DNA of 64,000 nucleotides from Nocardia brasiliensis ATCC 700358 (GCF_000250675.2 NC_018681.1:5766001-5830000); one strand, 5' to 3'. Positions 24,695 through 35,787 are shown, counted from the stretch's first letter. Notes: generated by a model from the letters alone, not told the origin. A program made the numbers and translations.

Positions 24695-25843
24695 ATGAGT
24701 TTTGCGTCGGTCGACATGGGTGGGCTGCTGGCGGGAGTCGAAGCGGCCACGGACGCGCACGCGCTGTTCGCGCAGACCTCGACGCGGTTGCGCCGGATCG
24801 CGCCGTTCGACGCGGCGGTGTGGGTGGCGACCGATCCGATCAACGGGCTCACCACCGCGCCGGTGCGGGTGGAGAACCTGCACGAGGGTGGATGCGGAAC
24901 CTACTGGGAGTCGGAGCTTTTCTCCGAACACGTCAACCTGTTCCGCGAGCTGGCGCGGGCGCCGGTCCCGGTCGCGGGGCTGCGCGCGGTGACCGGCGAC
25001 GACCCGGGCCTGAGCCCGCTGTATCGGAACTTCATGTGCCCGCGCGGATTCGACGACGAACTGCGTGCCGTGCTCCGGGTCGACGGGCAGCCGTGGGGAC
25101 AGCTCAGCCTCTTCCGCGAACGCGGGCGAAAGCCGTTCCAGGACAGGGAAATCGCGTTGGTGAGCGGCTTGTCCGCGCCGATGGCGCGGCGGCTGCGCAG
25201 TTTCGCGCAACCGTATGCCGCCACCGCGGCGAGCGGGCAGCCGGAAGCGCCCGGCATGCTGCTGTTCGACCAGCAAGGCGGCCTCGTTTCGATCAACGAC
25301 GAGGCGCGGCAGCTGCTCGCCGAGATGCCGCCCGGCCCCGCGACCACCACCCCGAACGGCATCGAAATACCGCTGCCCGTCTGGATTCTCAGCACCGCGG
25401 GCCGCGCCCGCATCACCGGCGAGAACTCCCGGATCCGCATTCGCACCACCACCACCGGACGCTGGCTGGTCTGCCACGCCTCGTGCCTGCGCGACCTGAC
25501 CGGCGCGCCGGGCATGACCGCGCTGGTGATCGAGCCCGCCACACCCTCCGAGGTCGCGTCGCTGGTGGTGGCCGCCTACGAGTTGACCCGGCGCGAGCTC
25601 GACGTCACCGAGCTGATCGCGCGCGGCCGGTCCACCGGTGAGATCGCGAGCACCCTATTCCTGTCCGCGCATACGGTGCGCGATCACGTGAAGGCGATCT
25701 TCGAGAAGGTCGGCGTCACCAGCCGCGGCGAGCTGATCGCCAAGCTCTTCACCGACCACTACGAGCCACTGTCGACCACCCAGACGGTGCGGGTCTTCGA
25801 CGGAGAGCAGAGTGCAGCCGACGCCGGGGCCGCGGGAAGATAG
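24695..25843 (+). CDS. LuxR-family regulator with GAF-like sensor
   Basis: This 382-residue protein has an N-terminal GAF-like region (residues 1-170; FAQTSTRLRRIAPFDAAVWVATD, LRAVLRVDGQPWGQLSLFRERG), a middle PAS-like part (LLFDQQGGLVSINDEARQLL) and a C-terminal LuxR/GerE helix-turn-helix (about 297-352; LTRRELDVTELIARGRSTGEIASTL, then SAHTVRDHVKAIFEKVGV). The start at ATG 24695 was chosen because upstream in-frame codons run through the inverted repeat. It probably binds the repeat at 24605-24660. The signal sensed is unknown. Confidence 0.88.
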   Translation: MSFASVDMGGLLAGVEAATDAHALFAQTSTRLRRIAPFDAAVWVATDPINGLTTAPVRVENLHEGGCGTYWESELFSEHVNLFRELARAPVPVAGLRAVTGDDPGLSPLYRNFMCPRGFDDELRAVLRVDGQPWGQLSLFRERGRKPFQDREIALVSGLSAPMARRLRSFAQPYAATAASGQPEAPGMLLFDQQGGLVSINDEARQLLAEMPPGPATTTPNGIEIPLPVWILSTAGRARITGENSRIRIRTTTTGRWLVCHASCLRDLTGAPGMTALVIEPATPSEVASLVVAAYELTRRELDVTELIARGRSTGEIASTLFLSAHTVRDHVKAIFEKVGVTSRGELIAKLFTDHYEPLSTTQTVRVFDGEQSAADAGAAGR

Positions 25844-25884
25844 TTCGCCTGGCGAACGTTATGGTCGTTTGTGCACACAACGAC
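25843..25884. promoter_or_regulatory. palindromes before the DMT-like transporter
   Basis: GTTCGCCTGGCGAAC (25843-25857) is a perfect 15-base palindrome overlapping the luxR-type stop codon. GTCGTT...AACGAC (25864-25884) follows, with GTGCAC inside. Both precede the transporter start at 25912, so they are candidate operator or promoter elements. Confidence 0.4.
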
Positions 25885-25911
25885 TACCTCTCCCCTGCGG
25901 AAGCCGATCGC

Positions 25912-26829
25912 ATGCTGATCGGGCTGATCGCGGCGTTGCTGGCCTGCCTGGGTTACGGGGTGGCCTCGGTGTTGCAGGCGTACGCGGCGCGGCAGTCCGC
26001 GGCGGCGGCGCTGGCGCGGGGTGCGGGCGGGCAGGTGACCGAGACCGGGGCGCCGACCGTCGCTTCGACGGTGGCGGCGGTGTTGACCGTGACGTTCATC
26101 CTGGGCAGCGTGCTCGATGTGGTCGGCTTCGCCGGGAACGCGGTGTCGGCACGGCTGATTCCCTTGTTCCTCTCGCAGACGATCATGAGCGCGAACCTGA
26201 TCATCACCGCGGTGCTGGGCATCTTCGTGCTCGGCATCCGGTTGCACCTGCGCGATTGGGTGGCGATCTGCTCGGTGATCTTCGCGCTGGCCGCGCTCGG
26301 CGCCGCGGCCGGGCACGAGGGTGGCGGTAGCGACGATCCGGCGCTGCACTGGGGCGTGCTGATCGTGTCGGTCGTGCTGTTCACCGCCAGTCAGCTGGTG
26401 GTGCGGCGGTTGGGCTCGCGGGGCGCGGTCGCGGCGGGCCTGGCCGCGGGAATGCTGTTCGGGGCGTTGGCGATCGCGGTCCGGATCGTGCACGGGATCG
26501 ATCCGTTCGACGTGCCCGCGCTGCTCGCCGATCCGGCCGCGTGGACGATCGCGATCGCGGGCATCGGCGGCTTCTATCTGCATACCGTTGCGCTGCAACT
26601 CGGTTCGGTGAACGGCGCGACCGCGGCGCTGGTGGTCGGCGAGACGGTGGTGCCCGGCATCGTCGGTGTGCTGCTGCTCGGCGACACTTCGCGGCCTGGC
26701 CTGGAATGGCTTGCCATCCTGGGCTTTTTCCTCGCCATCGGCGGCGCGGTGGCCGTGGCGGTGTTCGGCAACCTGTCGCAGCAGGCGGCCGAACCCGCCC
26801 CCGAGCCGGTTCCGGTCAGCAGCCGATAG
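25912..26829 (+). CDS. DMT/EamA-like membrane transporter
   Basis: This integral membrane protein of about 305 residues has 9-10 predicted helices arranged as two halves (LIGLIAALLACLGYGVASVLQAYA... and ...FYLHTVALQLGSVNGATAALVVGETVVPGIVGVLLLG). The second half carries the EamA-like 'ALxxGSVxxATAxxxxxExVVxxxxG' pattern. The substrate is unknown. GGAAG eight bases before ATG 25912 supports this start over the ATG at 25861, which has no RBS. Its stop is directly adjacent to the mmpL stop on the other strand, with no space for a terminator. Confidence 0.75.
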   Translation: MLIGLIAALLACLGYGVASVLQAYAARQSAAAALARGAGGQVTETGAPTVASTVAAVLTVTFILGSVLDVVGFAGNAVSARLIPLFLSQTIMSANLIITAVLGIFVLGIRLHLRDWVAICSVIFALAALGAAAGHEGGGSDDPALHWGVLIVSVVLFTASQLVVRRLGSRGAVAAGLAAGMLFGALAIAVRIVHGIDPFDVPALLADPAAWTIAIAGIGGFYLHTVALQLGSVNGATAALVVGETVVPGIVGVLLLGDTSRPGLEWLAILGFFLAIGGAVAVAVFGNLSQQAAEPAPEPVPVSSR

Positions 26830-29800
26830 TCACTGACCACCGCGTGCGGCATCCAAAGCCGGTGCGGCCGGGCGTATCCCGTTCACCTGGACCGGAACCG
26901 CACGCGGCCGAGACTGTTTCGGCTCCGGTTTCCGCAGAATGTTGATCGGCCACCAGAACCAGCGCCCGGTGAGCGCGGCAATGGTCGGGACGACGAACGA
27001 GCGGACGATCAAGGTATCGAGGAAGAGCCCGATGCCGACGGTGGTGCCGATCTGGGCGATGTTGTGCGCGTAGCTCACCAGCATCGCGAACATGGTCACA
27101 CCGAAGACGAGGCCCGCCGTGGTCACCACGCCGCCGGTGTTGACCATCGACCGGATGATTCCGGTGTTGATGCCCGCCTTCAATTCTTCCTTGAATCTGC
27201 TGACCAACAGCATGTTGTAATCCGCCCCCACGGCTACCAGGAAGGTGAACGAGACCGGCGCCACCGACCAGTGCAGCGGGTTCCCGACGATGTGCTGCCA
27301 GATGAGCACGGTCAAGCCCAATGCGGACAGATACGACAGCGCAACGGTACCGATCACCGCTACGGCGGCGACCAGACTGCGCAGCAGGATCAGGACGACG
27401 CAGAACACGAAGGCGAACGCGGCCACCACGCTGGTGACGAAGTCTTCGTGCACGAACGCCTCGATGTTGAGCAGCGTGCCGCCCGGCCCGCCGATGCTCA
27501 CCGTGCTGCCCGCCAGCGACGTGCCCTTCATCGCCTGCAGCGAGGCCGGAATGATCTGCGCGCTGAGGTCCATCGCCTCCCGGCTGAAGCCCTCCATCTG
27601 CGGGGTCACGATCATCCGCGTCACCTTGCCGTCCGCCGAGAAGAAGAACGGCAGCGCGTTCTTGAATAGCGGGCTGTCGAATGCCTGACTCGGCAGGAAG
27701 AAGAATTCACCGGGATCCGCGGTGGTGAAACCGCTGGCGACCTCGTCGAGGAACCGGGTGATGTCCGAGATCTGCGGGAGCAGAACGTCGAGGGTGCCCT
27801 GCAGCGGCGCGATCACGCTCTTGACCTGCGCGACAAAGCCTTTGAGGCCGTCCACCTGGGTGGCGAGTTGCGGCAGAGCTTGCGACGCGGTGCGCAGACC
27901 GGTCACGAGTCCGTCGACGGTGCCGTCGAGCCGGTCGGTGTCGTCGAACAGCGAGAAGCCGGTTTGCGCCGCCCGGCAGGCCTGGATGTCTTGGCAATTC
28001 GGAATCGAGTTCACGAACTCCCGTGCCGGACCGGCTGTCTCGCGCAGCGTATCGAGTTTGTCGACCACCCCGGACACGGCCGTCTGCATGGCGGCGGCGC
28101 TGGTGTTCACCTGGCCGAATCCCTGCTGGCCGGTGGCGAGGGCGGTTTCGAGTCCCTTGATGGTGAGATTCAGCTGATCGATGCGTCCGGCGAGGGTGGT
28201 CAGGTCGTCGAGGCGCGGGGTGAGCATGTCTTTCATCTGGGTGAACCGGCTGCCGATGTAGCCGGCCTGGCCGGTGAGCGTGCCGAGTTCGAGCGGTGTG
28301 GTCAACGGCCGCGTAATACCCTGCACCGCACTGACTCCCGGCACCTTCACCACGGCGTTCGTCAGTTTCGCGAGCGCCACCAGATCCGCGGGATTGCGCA
28401 GATCGTGGTCCGACTGCACCAGCAGGATGCTGGGCGCCATGATGTTCGGCGGCAGGTGCCGGTCGGCCGCCGCGATGCCGAGATTGGCGGGCGAGTCGCT
28501 CGGTTGGGCGATGCGCTCGTTGAAGCTCGGCTGGAAAGTCGGCAGCACGAGGATGGCGAGCACGAGCACCGCCAGGCTGGCGACCAGCACCGGGCCGGGC
28601 CAGCGCACCACGGCGGTCGCGATCCGCCGCCACCGCCGCTGCGAGGACTGCGCACGCGGTTCGAGGAAGCCGAGCCTGCTGCCGAGCGCGAGCAGCGCGG
28701 GCCCCAGCGTCAACGCGGCGGCGAGGGTGACCGATACCGCGATCGTGCACGGCAGGCCGGAGGTGCTGAAGATCGCGAGCCGGGTGAACGACATGCACGC
28801 CGTCGCACCGGCGACGGTCAACCCGGACGCGATGATGATGTGCAGAACCCCGTGCAGCGCTGTGTAATACGCGGTCTCCGGGTCCTCCCCCGCACGCCTG
28901 GCCTCTTGGTAGCGGCCGAGCAGGAAGATGCCGTAGTTGGTGCCCGCGCCGAGCACGATCACCGCGAGCAGCGCGGAGGCGAAGATCGAAACGCCGATCA
29001 CCTCGTGCTCGCCGAGATACGCAACCACCGGGCGGGCCACCGCCAAGCCCATCCCGACGGTCAGCAGCGGCATCGCGACCGTGATCGGCGACCGGTAGAC
29101 GCACAGCATCACGCCGCCGACGAGCACGGCGCACATGATGATGAGCAGCAGAATCGAATCGTTGATCGAGACGAGTTCGTCGTTGACCACCGCCGACGGT
29201 CCGGTCAGGTGGACCGTGATGCCGGCGGGCGGCGGGTTGTCGGCAATGATGTCCCGAGCCGCCTGGGTGGATTCCATGGCCAGCGCGGTGCCCATGTTCC
29301 CGGCCAGATTGAGCAGCACATAGGCGGCTTTGCCGTCGGCGCTCTCGCTGGCGGGCGCGAAGTCCGGACTGGACCACAGATCCATCGCGGAGTTGACGTG
29401 CTTCTTGTCCTGCGTCAGCCGGTCCAGCAGCGTCAAGTAGTACTGATGTGCGTCACCGCCTAGCGGGGCGTCGCCTTCGAGCAGCACATAGACGAAATTG
29501 TTCGTGCCGGCGCCGCCGAACGAATCACCCATCTTGACGATCGCCTGCACCGATGACGCCTCGTCCGGCAGGAAAGATCGCGCATGCCCGTTGACCACCG
29601 TTTCGAGCTGGGGCACAACGAGATTCAGTCCACCCGCGAGCAGCAGCCAGACCGCGACGATCGGCACCGAGAACATGTAGAGCAAGCGTGCGAACAACGG
29701 CCGGCCGGGAGCGGGCCGCAGCAGCGTCCGGTCGAACGGCACCGAGAATTCGTGGCGCACTTTGGGCAGCAACGCACGCAGCCGCTCCCGCAACGGTTCT

Positions 29801-29838
29801 CGCGTCGCTTTACCGCGCCGCCGCACGAAGTTCGTCAT
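26830..29838 (-). CDS. MmpL-family RND transporter
   Basis: This 1002-residue inner-membrane RND permease exports lipids or siderophores in mycolic-acid bacteria. It has two MMPL domains, each with a large periplasmic loop: helices near 55-75, 240-380 and 410-440 for the first, and 790-950 for the second. The second proton-relay motif is intact (VAVGADYNMLLVSRFKEE). The first reads GAGTNYGIFLLGRYQEA, with Asn301 where most MmpL proteins have Asp. ATG 29838 overlaps the mmpS stop by four bases, so they form one coupled operon. Substrate not assignable; the Asn may alter proton coupling. Confidence 0.95.
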   Translation of the reverse strand: MTNFVRRRGKATREPLRERLRALLPKVRHEFSVPFDRTLLRPAPGRPLFARLLYMFSVPIVAVWLLLAGGLNLVVPQLETVVNGHARSFLPDEASSVQAIVKMGDSFGGAGTNNFVYVLLEGDAPLGGDAHQYYLTLLDRLTQDKKHVNSAMDLWSSPDFAPASESADGKAAYVLLNLAGNMGTALAMESTQAARDIIADNPPPAGITVHLTGPSAVVNDELVSINDSILLLIIMCAVLVGGVMLCVYRSPITVAMPLLTVGMGLAVARPVVAYLGEHEVIGVSIFASALLAVIVLGAGTNYGIFLLGRYQEARRAGEDPETAYYTALHGVLHIIIASGLTVAGATACMSFTRLAIFSTSGLPCTIAVSVTLAAALTLGPALLALGSRLGFLEPRAQSSQRRWRRIATAVVRWPGPVLVASLAVLVLAILVLPTFQPSFNERIAQPSDSPANLGIAAADRHLPPNIMAPSILLVQSDHDLRNPADLVALAKLTNAVVKVPGVSAVQGITRPLTTPLELGTLTGQAGYIGSRFTQMKDMLTPRLDDLTTLAGRIDQLNLTIKGLETALATGQQGFGQVNTSAAAMQTAVSGVVDKLDTLRETAGPAREFVNSIPNCQDIQACRAAQTGFSLFDDTDRLDGTVDGLVTGLRTASQALPQLATQVDGLKGFVAQVKSVIAPLQGTLDVLLPQISDITRFLDEVASGFTTADPGEFFFLPSQAFDSPLFKNALPFFFSADGKVTRMIVTPQMEGFSREAMDLSAQIIPASLQAMKGTSLAGSTVSIGGPGGTLLNIEAFVHEDFVTSVVAAFAFVFCVVLILLRSLVAAVAVIGTVALSYLSALGLTVLIWQHIVGNPLHWSVAPVSFTFLVAVGADYNMLLVSRFKEELKAGINTGIIRSMVNTGGVVTTAGLVFGVTMFAMLVSYAHNIAQIGTTVGIGLFLDTLIVRSFVVPTIAALTGRWFWWPINILRKPEPKQSRPRAVPVQVNGIRPAAPALDAARGGQ

Positions 29839-30248
29839 GACACCGGCACCGTGCAGTTGACCGCGGCGAACGGGCCGTTGGCCGCCTGCGTGTCCCGCTC
29901 CTGCCCGTTGATCACGATCCGGCACGAGACCTGATCGGAATTTGCTTGCGCGACAACGCCGGTCGGCAGCACGAGCTTGCGGGTGCGCAGCGAGGTGCGC
30001 CACGGGAGCTCGGTCGACACGTCTTTGACCTTGCCCTGCTCGTCCAGGTAGGACAGGCGCACCGGAGCGCCCGGTGGGCCGTCGATCTCGTAGTCGACGA
30101 TCTTCTCGCGCAACTGGCCGAGCGCCGGCGGCGGGCTCGAATGCCCGATCGCCAGATCCTCGATCTCGCTCAGCCGCAACCGTGCGATGAAGAGGGCCGT
30201 CAGGCCCAGAACCAGGAATACCACGCCGTACACCCAGGCACCCTTCAT
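29835..30248 (-). CDS. MmpS-family accessory protein
   Basis: This 137-residue protein has one N-terminal membrane helix (WVYGVVFLVLGLTALFIARL) and an extracytoplasmic beta-sandwich with the MmpS signature SYLDEQGKVKDVSTELPW and a late Cys pair (SCRIVIN...VNCTV). It is a periplasmic adaptor for the MmpL partner. ATG 30248 was chosen because GGAG lies six bases upstream and the anchor then begins at once. It is coupled to mmpL by an ATGA overlap. Confidence 0.92.
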   Translation of the reverse strand: MKGAWVYGVVFLVLGLTALFIARLRLSEIEDLAIGHSSPPPALGQLREKIVDYEIDGPPGAPVRLSYLDEQGKVKDVSTELPWRTSLRTRKLVLPTGVVAQANSDQVSCRIVINGQERDTQAANGPFAAVNCTVPVS

Positions 30249-30554
30249 GACTTTCTCCGCTATCCGTTCGAGCGTCGAGCCTTCTTCACCGCAAATACGC
30301 GGCACTCCTGCGCCGGCCCCGTTCGCCGGCCCGTCGACAGCCCTCGATTCGACGGCCACGGCCCGCCTCGGTGGGCGGATTATTGCCGTGACGCACGGTA
30401 ACAGAAACCTTTCACCTTCGGCAATATGCCATAGCCCATATTCGCGGCACGCCTGCTACCACCAGGTTTAGCCTGATGTTCAAAGAGTGCCGCGACTCAG
30501 CGGCACGAAATCGAACGGATCACGCAGCGGGCGCGCTGCCCGTGCGGTGGACGG
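30249..30554. other. intergenic upstream of mmpS
   Basis: No gene recognised. It probably contains the mmpS-mmpL promoter on the minus strand. A sequence near 30463-30478 (TTTAGCCTGA) resembles half an iron box only weakly. Confidence 0.4.
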
Positions 30555-31211
30555 TCAGGACTCGGGCGCAGGCGGTGTCCGCACCGCGATTTCGCCGCCC
30601 AGCGTGTAGCCACCGGAAAGCTGGAGGTTGTCGCCGCTCCAGAAGCGGCCCGGGTCATACCAATTGGGGCTGCGCCGCTCCGGCAGCAACCCCATCGCCT
30701 GGTAGGTCGCGGCGACGATCTCCGCGCAATACGCGCTTTCCAGCTCGCGCGCGGCGGCCCTGCGCGATTTACGCAGCGGCAGGCTGGCCCGGCCGCGCAG
30801 CCAGCGCCCGGCCAGGCCGGCGGTGGAGGGGAACGGGGTGCCGTCGAGCCGGGCGATGGTGCGCAGCAGGCTGTCTTCCATCTCCCGCGTCGCGGGCCGG
30901 TCCAACTGACGCAACCACGCCTGCTGACCGTACCGATGCGCCCACACCAGCACCGCGTCGCGCAGATTGTGCAATTGGACGCCGCGGTGCGCCGCACCCG
31001 ACCACATGTCCGGCAGCGATCGGCCGAGTTCGGCATGCCAGATCAGCGCCGGCATATCATCGAGCACCACCGACATCCCGACATGATTCACCGGACTGTT
31101 CGTCGTCAGCCGAATCGCCCGGTCAGCGGCCGAATGCCCACGGAACAACCAGATGTCGCCCGTCCTGGTCAGCTCGAGTGCCCGATCCAGATCGATGCCC
31201 GTCCCCGTCAT
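30555..31211 (-). CDS. permuted papain-fold (NlpC/P60-like, YiiX-type) protein
   Basis: This 218-residue protein has the circularly permuted papain arrangement. The catalytic His comes first (His43 in SPVNHVGMSVV, after DIWLFRGHSAADRAIR) and the Cys later (Cys162 in YCAEIVAATYQAMGLL). Members of this fold are amidases, peptidases or lipid acyl hydrolases. There is no signal peptide, so it acts in the cytoplasm or at the inner face. The start codons of this gene and the small membrane-protein gene at 31230 are 18 bp apart and divergent. Function unknown beyond the fold. Confidence 0.72.
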   Translation of the reverse strand: MTGTGIDLDRALELTRTGDIWLFRGHSAADRAIRLTTNSPVNHVGMSVVLDDMPALIWHAELGRSLPDMWSGAAHRGVQLHNLRDAVLVWAHRYGQQAWLRQLDRPATREMEDSLLRTIARLDGTPFPSTAGLAGRWLRGRASLPLRKSRRAAARELESAYCAEIVAATYQAMGLLPERRSPNWYDPGRFWSGDNLQLSGGYTLGGEIAVRTPPAPES

Positions 31212-31229
31212 GGCCGTAGCCTATGCGCT

Positions 31230-31466
31230 ATGCGGTGGTGGAAGGCAGTGGGATTGGCAGGTGCGGCCGGCGTGGTCGCCACCGGCGTGGTGGTCGTGCG
31301 TGCCGAGCGACGTCGTCGCGCCTACACCCCCGAACAGGTCCGCGAGCAACTGCACGTGCGCTTCGCCCAGGCGACCGCGGCCGAGTCCGCAGCCGAAACC
31401 CCCACCCCGGCAGCCGAACCCGCCACCGGCCTGCTCGCCCGCCTGCGCCGCCGCTTCCGCCGCTGA
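31230..31466 (+). CDS. small single-pass membrane protein
   Basis: This 78-residue protein has one N-terminal hydrophobic segment (AVGLAGAAGVVATGVVVV), a basic stop-transfer (RAERRRRAY), a helical part (EQVREQLHVRFAQA) and a Pro/Ala-rich then Arg-rich C-terminus (LLARLRRRFRR). I recall similar small proteins in Nocardia and mycobacteria, with no known function. It is divergent from the papain-fold gene with only 18 bp between starts, so promoters must overlap coding sequence or transcripts are leaderless. Confidence 0.65.
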   Translation: MRWWKAVGLAGAAGVVATGVVVVRAERRRRAYTPEQVREQLHVRFAQATAAESAAETPTPAAEPATGLLARLRRRFRR

Positions 31467-31494
31467 GTCCACGCCCCAGAGCCGCGACTCCGCA

Positions 31495-32064
31495 GGGTCA
31501 CAGACTTCCTCCACTCTTCACAGCAGCTATACACCCTGTGAAGAGTGCGCACGCTCTGTGAACCCTCGCCCTATCTGTCGCTTGGTTCATACCGCCCGGC
31601 CCTGTTGGCCGGTTCCCGCCGCTGGCCTTGCGTTTGGACGGTTGGCTGGCTGCCGATGCATCCCTGCCCGGTGACGTGTACCTGCTGCGGGAGTTACAGG
31701 GATAGTGCTGAGCACGTCGCCTGCCGTCCCCGGCTGTAGGCGCGCGCTGATCCGCGGCGTTTTGTTCCAGCGTGGTCATCTGGCTGTGGTGCCATTCTCG
31801 AGAGCGCCTTGCGCGAAAAACGCCAGCTTTCGACCGAGTACCGTTGCGTCTCGGCGGGTTTCCACGGATCGGCACCCAGCCGCTCGGCCGCCCGTTCCCC
31901 GTGCCGCTTCGCCCCCTTCCCGCGCGGCTCCCCCGAGCCGCTCCGCAGCCCTCCCTTTCCCGAGCCGCTCGAGACGCAACCACAGCCAGATGACCACGCC
32001 GGGACAAGACACCGCGCACCTGGCCTGCACCTACAGCCGGGTACGGCAGGCAACGCGCTCAGCA
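31495..32064. repeat. modular inverted-repeat element, copy A
   Basis: Three blocks recur in the element at 62861-63220. Block 1 is 31495-31586 here and 63051-63141 there. Block 2 is 31689-31804 here and 62861-62978 there. Block 3 is 31961-31999 here and 63182-63220 there. Within this copy, 31705-31804 and 31966-32064 are imperfect inverted arms: 31774-31790 is the exact reverse complement of 31979-31995, and 31705-31740 that of 32030-32064 with a few changes. About 160 bp lie between the arms. No protein is encoded convincingly. It looks like a non-autonomous, MITE-like element or a structured intergenic repeat. Confidence 0.75.
31512..31547. terminator. 12-bp stem-loop inside repeat copy A
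   Basis: CACTCTTCACAG (31512-31523) and CTGTGAAGAGTG (31536-31547) pair perfectly around a 12-base loop. The same loop and a shortened stem (TCACAG/CTGTGA) recur in copy B. It may terminate the gene ending at 31466 or be a functional part of the repeat. Confidence 0.5.
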
Positions 32065-32164
32065 TGATTCGGGCGTATACCTGGGACGGGCGACACCTTG
32101 ACGGGTAGCCGGCCCGCCGAAACCGACACTGCAGCAACAGAACCCGCCACGCCACGCGCCCCCG

Positions 32165-32560
32165 CTAGCGCGCGACCGCGACCCTGCGACGTTCGTACCA
32201 GCTCGAGAGCCGGGCCACTACGACCGCGACCGCCCCAATCGGCAGGTAGTACCCCCACGCCGCGAACACGGAATCCGTTGCGGGTAGGGCGATCAGTGAG
32301 CCGAGCAGCAAGATGCTCGCGATCAGCCAGGACAGTCGGCGCGTAGCCTGCAGCGCGGGCACGGCACACAGCACCACCGGCACGGACAGCAAGAGCACCA
32401 GCCGCACTCCGTAGTGGGCGAACATCGAGTCGCCGCATGCTGCGTCCATCCCTACGACCTCGCACGAGGAGACCTGGTACAGCGGCTCGGACGCGACGAA
32501 GACACCCCATGCCGCGGTCGCTCCCGCCAGCAGCACCCATGCCGCTCTTGCCGAACTCAT
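32165..32560 (-). CDS. small multi-pass membrane protein
   Basis: This 131-residue protein has four hydrophobic segments (AAWVLLAGATAAWGVFVAS, LVLLLSVPVVLCAVPAL, SWLIASILLLGSLIAL, YYLPIGAVAVVVARL), two cysteines in the first loop (SSCEVVGMDAACGD) and a basic C-terminus. I recognise no family. It is divergent from the aminobenzoyl-CoA operon and shares the region with the MarR-type operator at 32607-32634. Confidence 0.65.
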   Translation of the reverse strand: MSSARAAWVLLAGATAAWGVFVASEPLYQVSSCEVVGMDAACGDSMFAHYGVRLVLLLSVPVVLCAVPALQATRRLSWLIASILLLGSLIALPATDSVFAAWGYYLPIGAVAVVVARLSSWYERRRVAVAR

Positions 32561-32606
32561 GTCGAGATCATCGCACTCACCGCCGGAAATCCGTGGCCGG
32601 AAACTA

Positions 32607-32634
32607 CTTCACATCTAAAGCTTTAGTTGTAAAG
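32607..32634. promoter_or_regulatory. MarR-type operator before the aryl-CoA operon
   Basis: This 28-base near-palindrome is centred on CTAAAGCTTTAG, with outer ACA/TGT and CTT/AAG arms; 12 of 14 base pairs match. It lies 31-58 bp upstream of the first gene (ATG 32665). Size, symmetry and AT-rich core are typical of MarR-family sites, and a marR gene lies inside the operon it precedes. Confidence 0.72.
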
Positions 32635-32664
32635 TACTGCTACCGCGACTTCAGAGGAGAGCAG

Positions 32665-35004
<2,340 letters not shown>

Positions 35005-35009
35005 CCGGC

Positions 35010-35786
35010 ATGGCGCAACACACCCGCGGCAGGCACGCGCTGATCACCGGCGGATCGCGCGGGATCGGCGCGGCCATCGCGAGCAGGCTCGCGCAGGACG
35101 GTGCTCGTCTCACCCTGCTGGCCCGCGACCTCACCCGAGCCACCGACACCGTCGCCCGGCTACCGAAATCGGCTGCCGCGCACGCAATATCGTGCGACAT
35201 CACGGATCCGGCGGCGGTCACCGCGGCATTGGCCGACGCCCGCACACGGCACGGCGCGATCGATATCCTGATCAACAATGCCGGGCAGGCGGCCAGTGCG
35301 CCGTTGCGGCACACCAGCGACGAGCTGTGGCAGCGCATGCTCGCGGTCAATCTCACCGGGACCTTCCTGTGCACCAGGAACGCCGTGCCGGACATGCTCG
35401 CCGGCGGCCGCGGCCGGGTGGTCAACATCGCCAGCACGGCCGGGCTGCGCGGCTACCCCTACGTGACCGCCTACGCGGCGGCCAAGCACGGCGTGATCGG
35501 ACTGACTCGCGCACTGGCACTGGAACTTTCGGGCACGCCGGTCACGGTGAACGCGGTCTGCCCCGGTTTCACCGACACCGAGCTGCTCCAGGAAAGCGTG
35601 GCACACGTGATCGAAACGACCGGGCGCAGCACCGAGCAGGCGCGCGCGGCCTTCGTCCGGCACAACCCGCAGGGACGGCTGATCGAACCCGCGGAGGTCG
35701 CCGCGACCGTCGCCTGGCTCTGCTCGGATGCGGCCGATGCGCTGACCGGACAGTCGATCTCGGTCAGCGGCGGGGAGGTGATGTGA
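35010..35786 (+). CDS. SDR, probable 3-hydroxyacyl-CoA dehydrogenase of the aryl-CoA pathway
   Basis: This classical SDR of 258 residues has TGGSRGIGAAIAS, INNAGQAAS and the catalytic pair in YAAAKHGVIGLT after VVNIASTAG. It ends in TGQSISVSGGEVM, typical of FabG/3-hydroxyacyl-CoA dehydrogenases. ATG 35010 has GAAGGG nine bases upstream; an ATG at 35001 overlapping the previous stop is also in frame. It lies between the fused monooxygenase and marR, so it most likely oxidises the hydroxyacyl-CoA intermediate. Confidence 0.88.
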   Translation: MAQHTRGRHALITGGSRGIGAAIASRLAQDGARLTLLARDLTRATDTVARLPKSAAAHAISCDITDPAAVTAALADARTRHGAIDILINNAGQAASAPLRHTSDELWQRMLAVNLTGTFLCTRNAVPDMLAGGRGRVVNIASTAGLRGYPYVTAYAAAKHGVIGLTRALALELSGTPVTVNAVCPGFTDTELLQESVAHVIETTGRSTEQARAAFVRHNPQGRLIEPAEVAATVAWLCSDAADALTGQSISVSGGEVM

Positions 35787-35787
35787 G

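Noticed and set aside
27868..29463. 531-codon plus-strand frame inside mmpL
   Set aside because: It is antisense to a clearly identified MmpL transporter, and its composition is typical of a shadow frame.
30463..30478. Possible iron box upstream of mmpS
   Set aside because: Only a loose half-site match to the IdeR consensus, much weaker than the boxes at 23004, 49601 and 56132.
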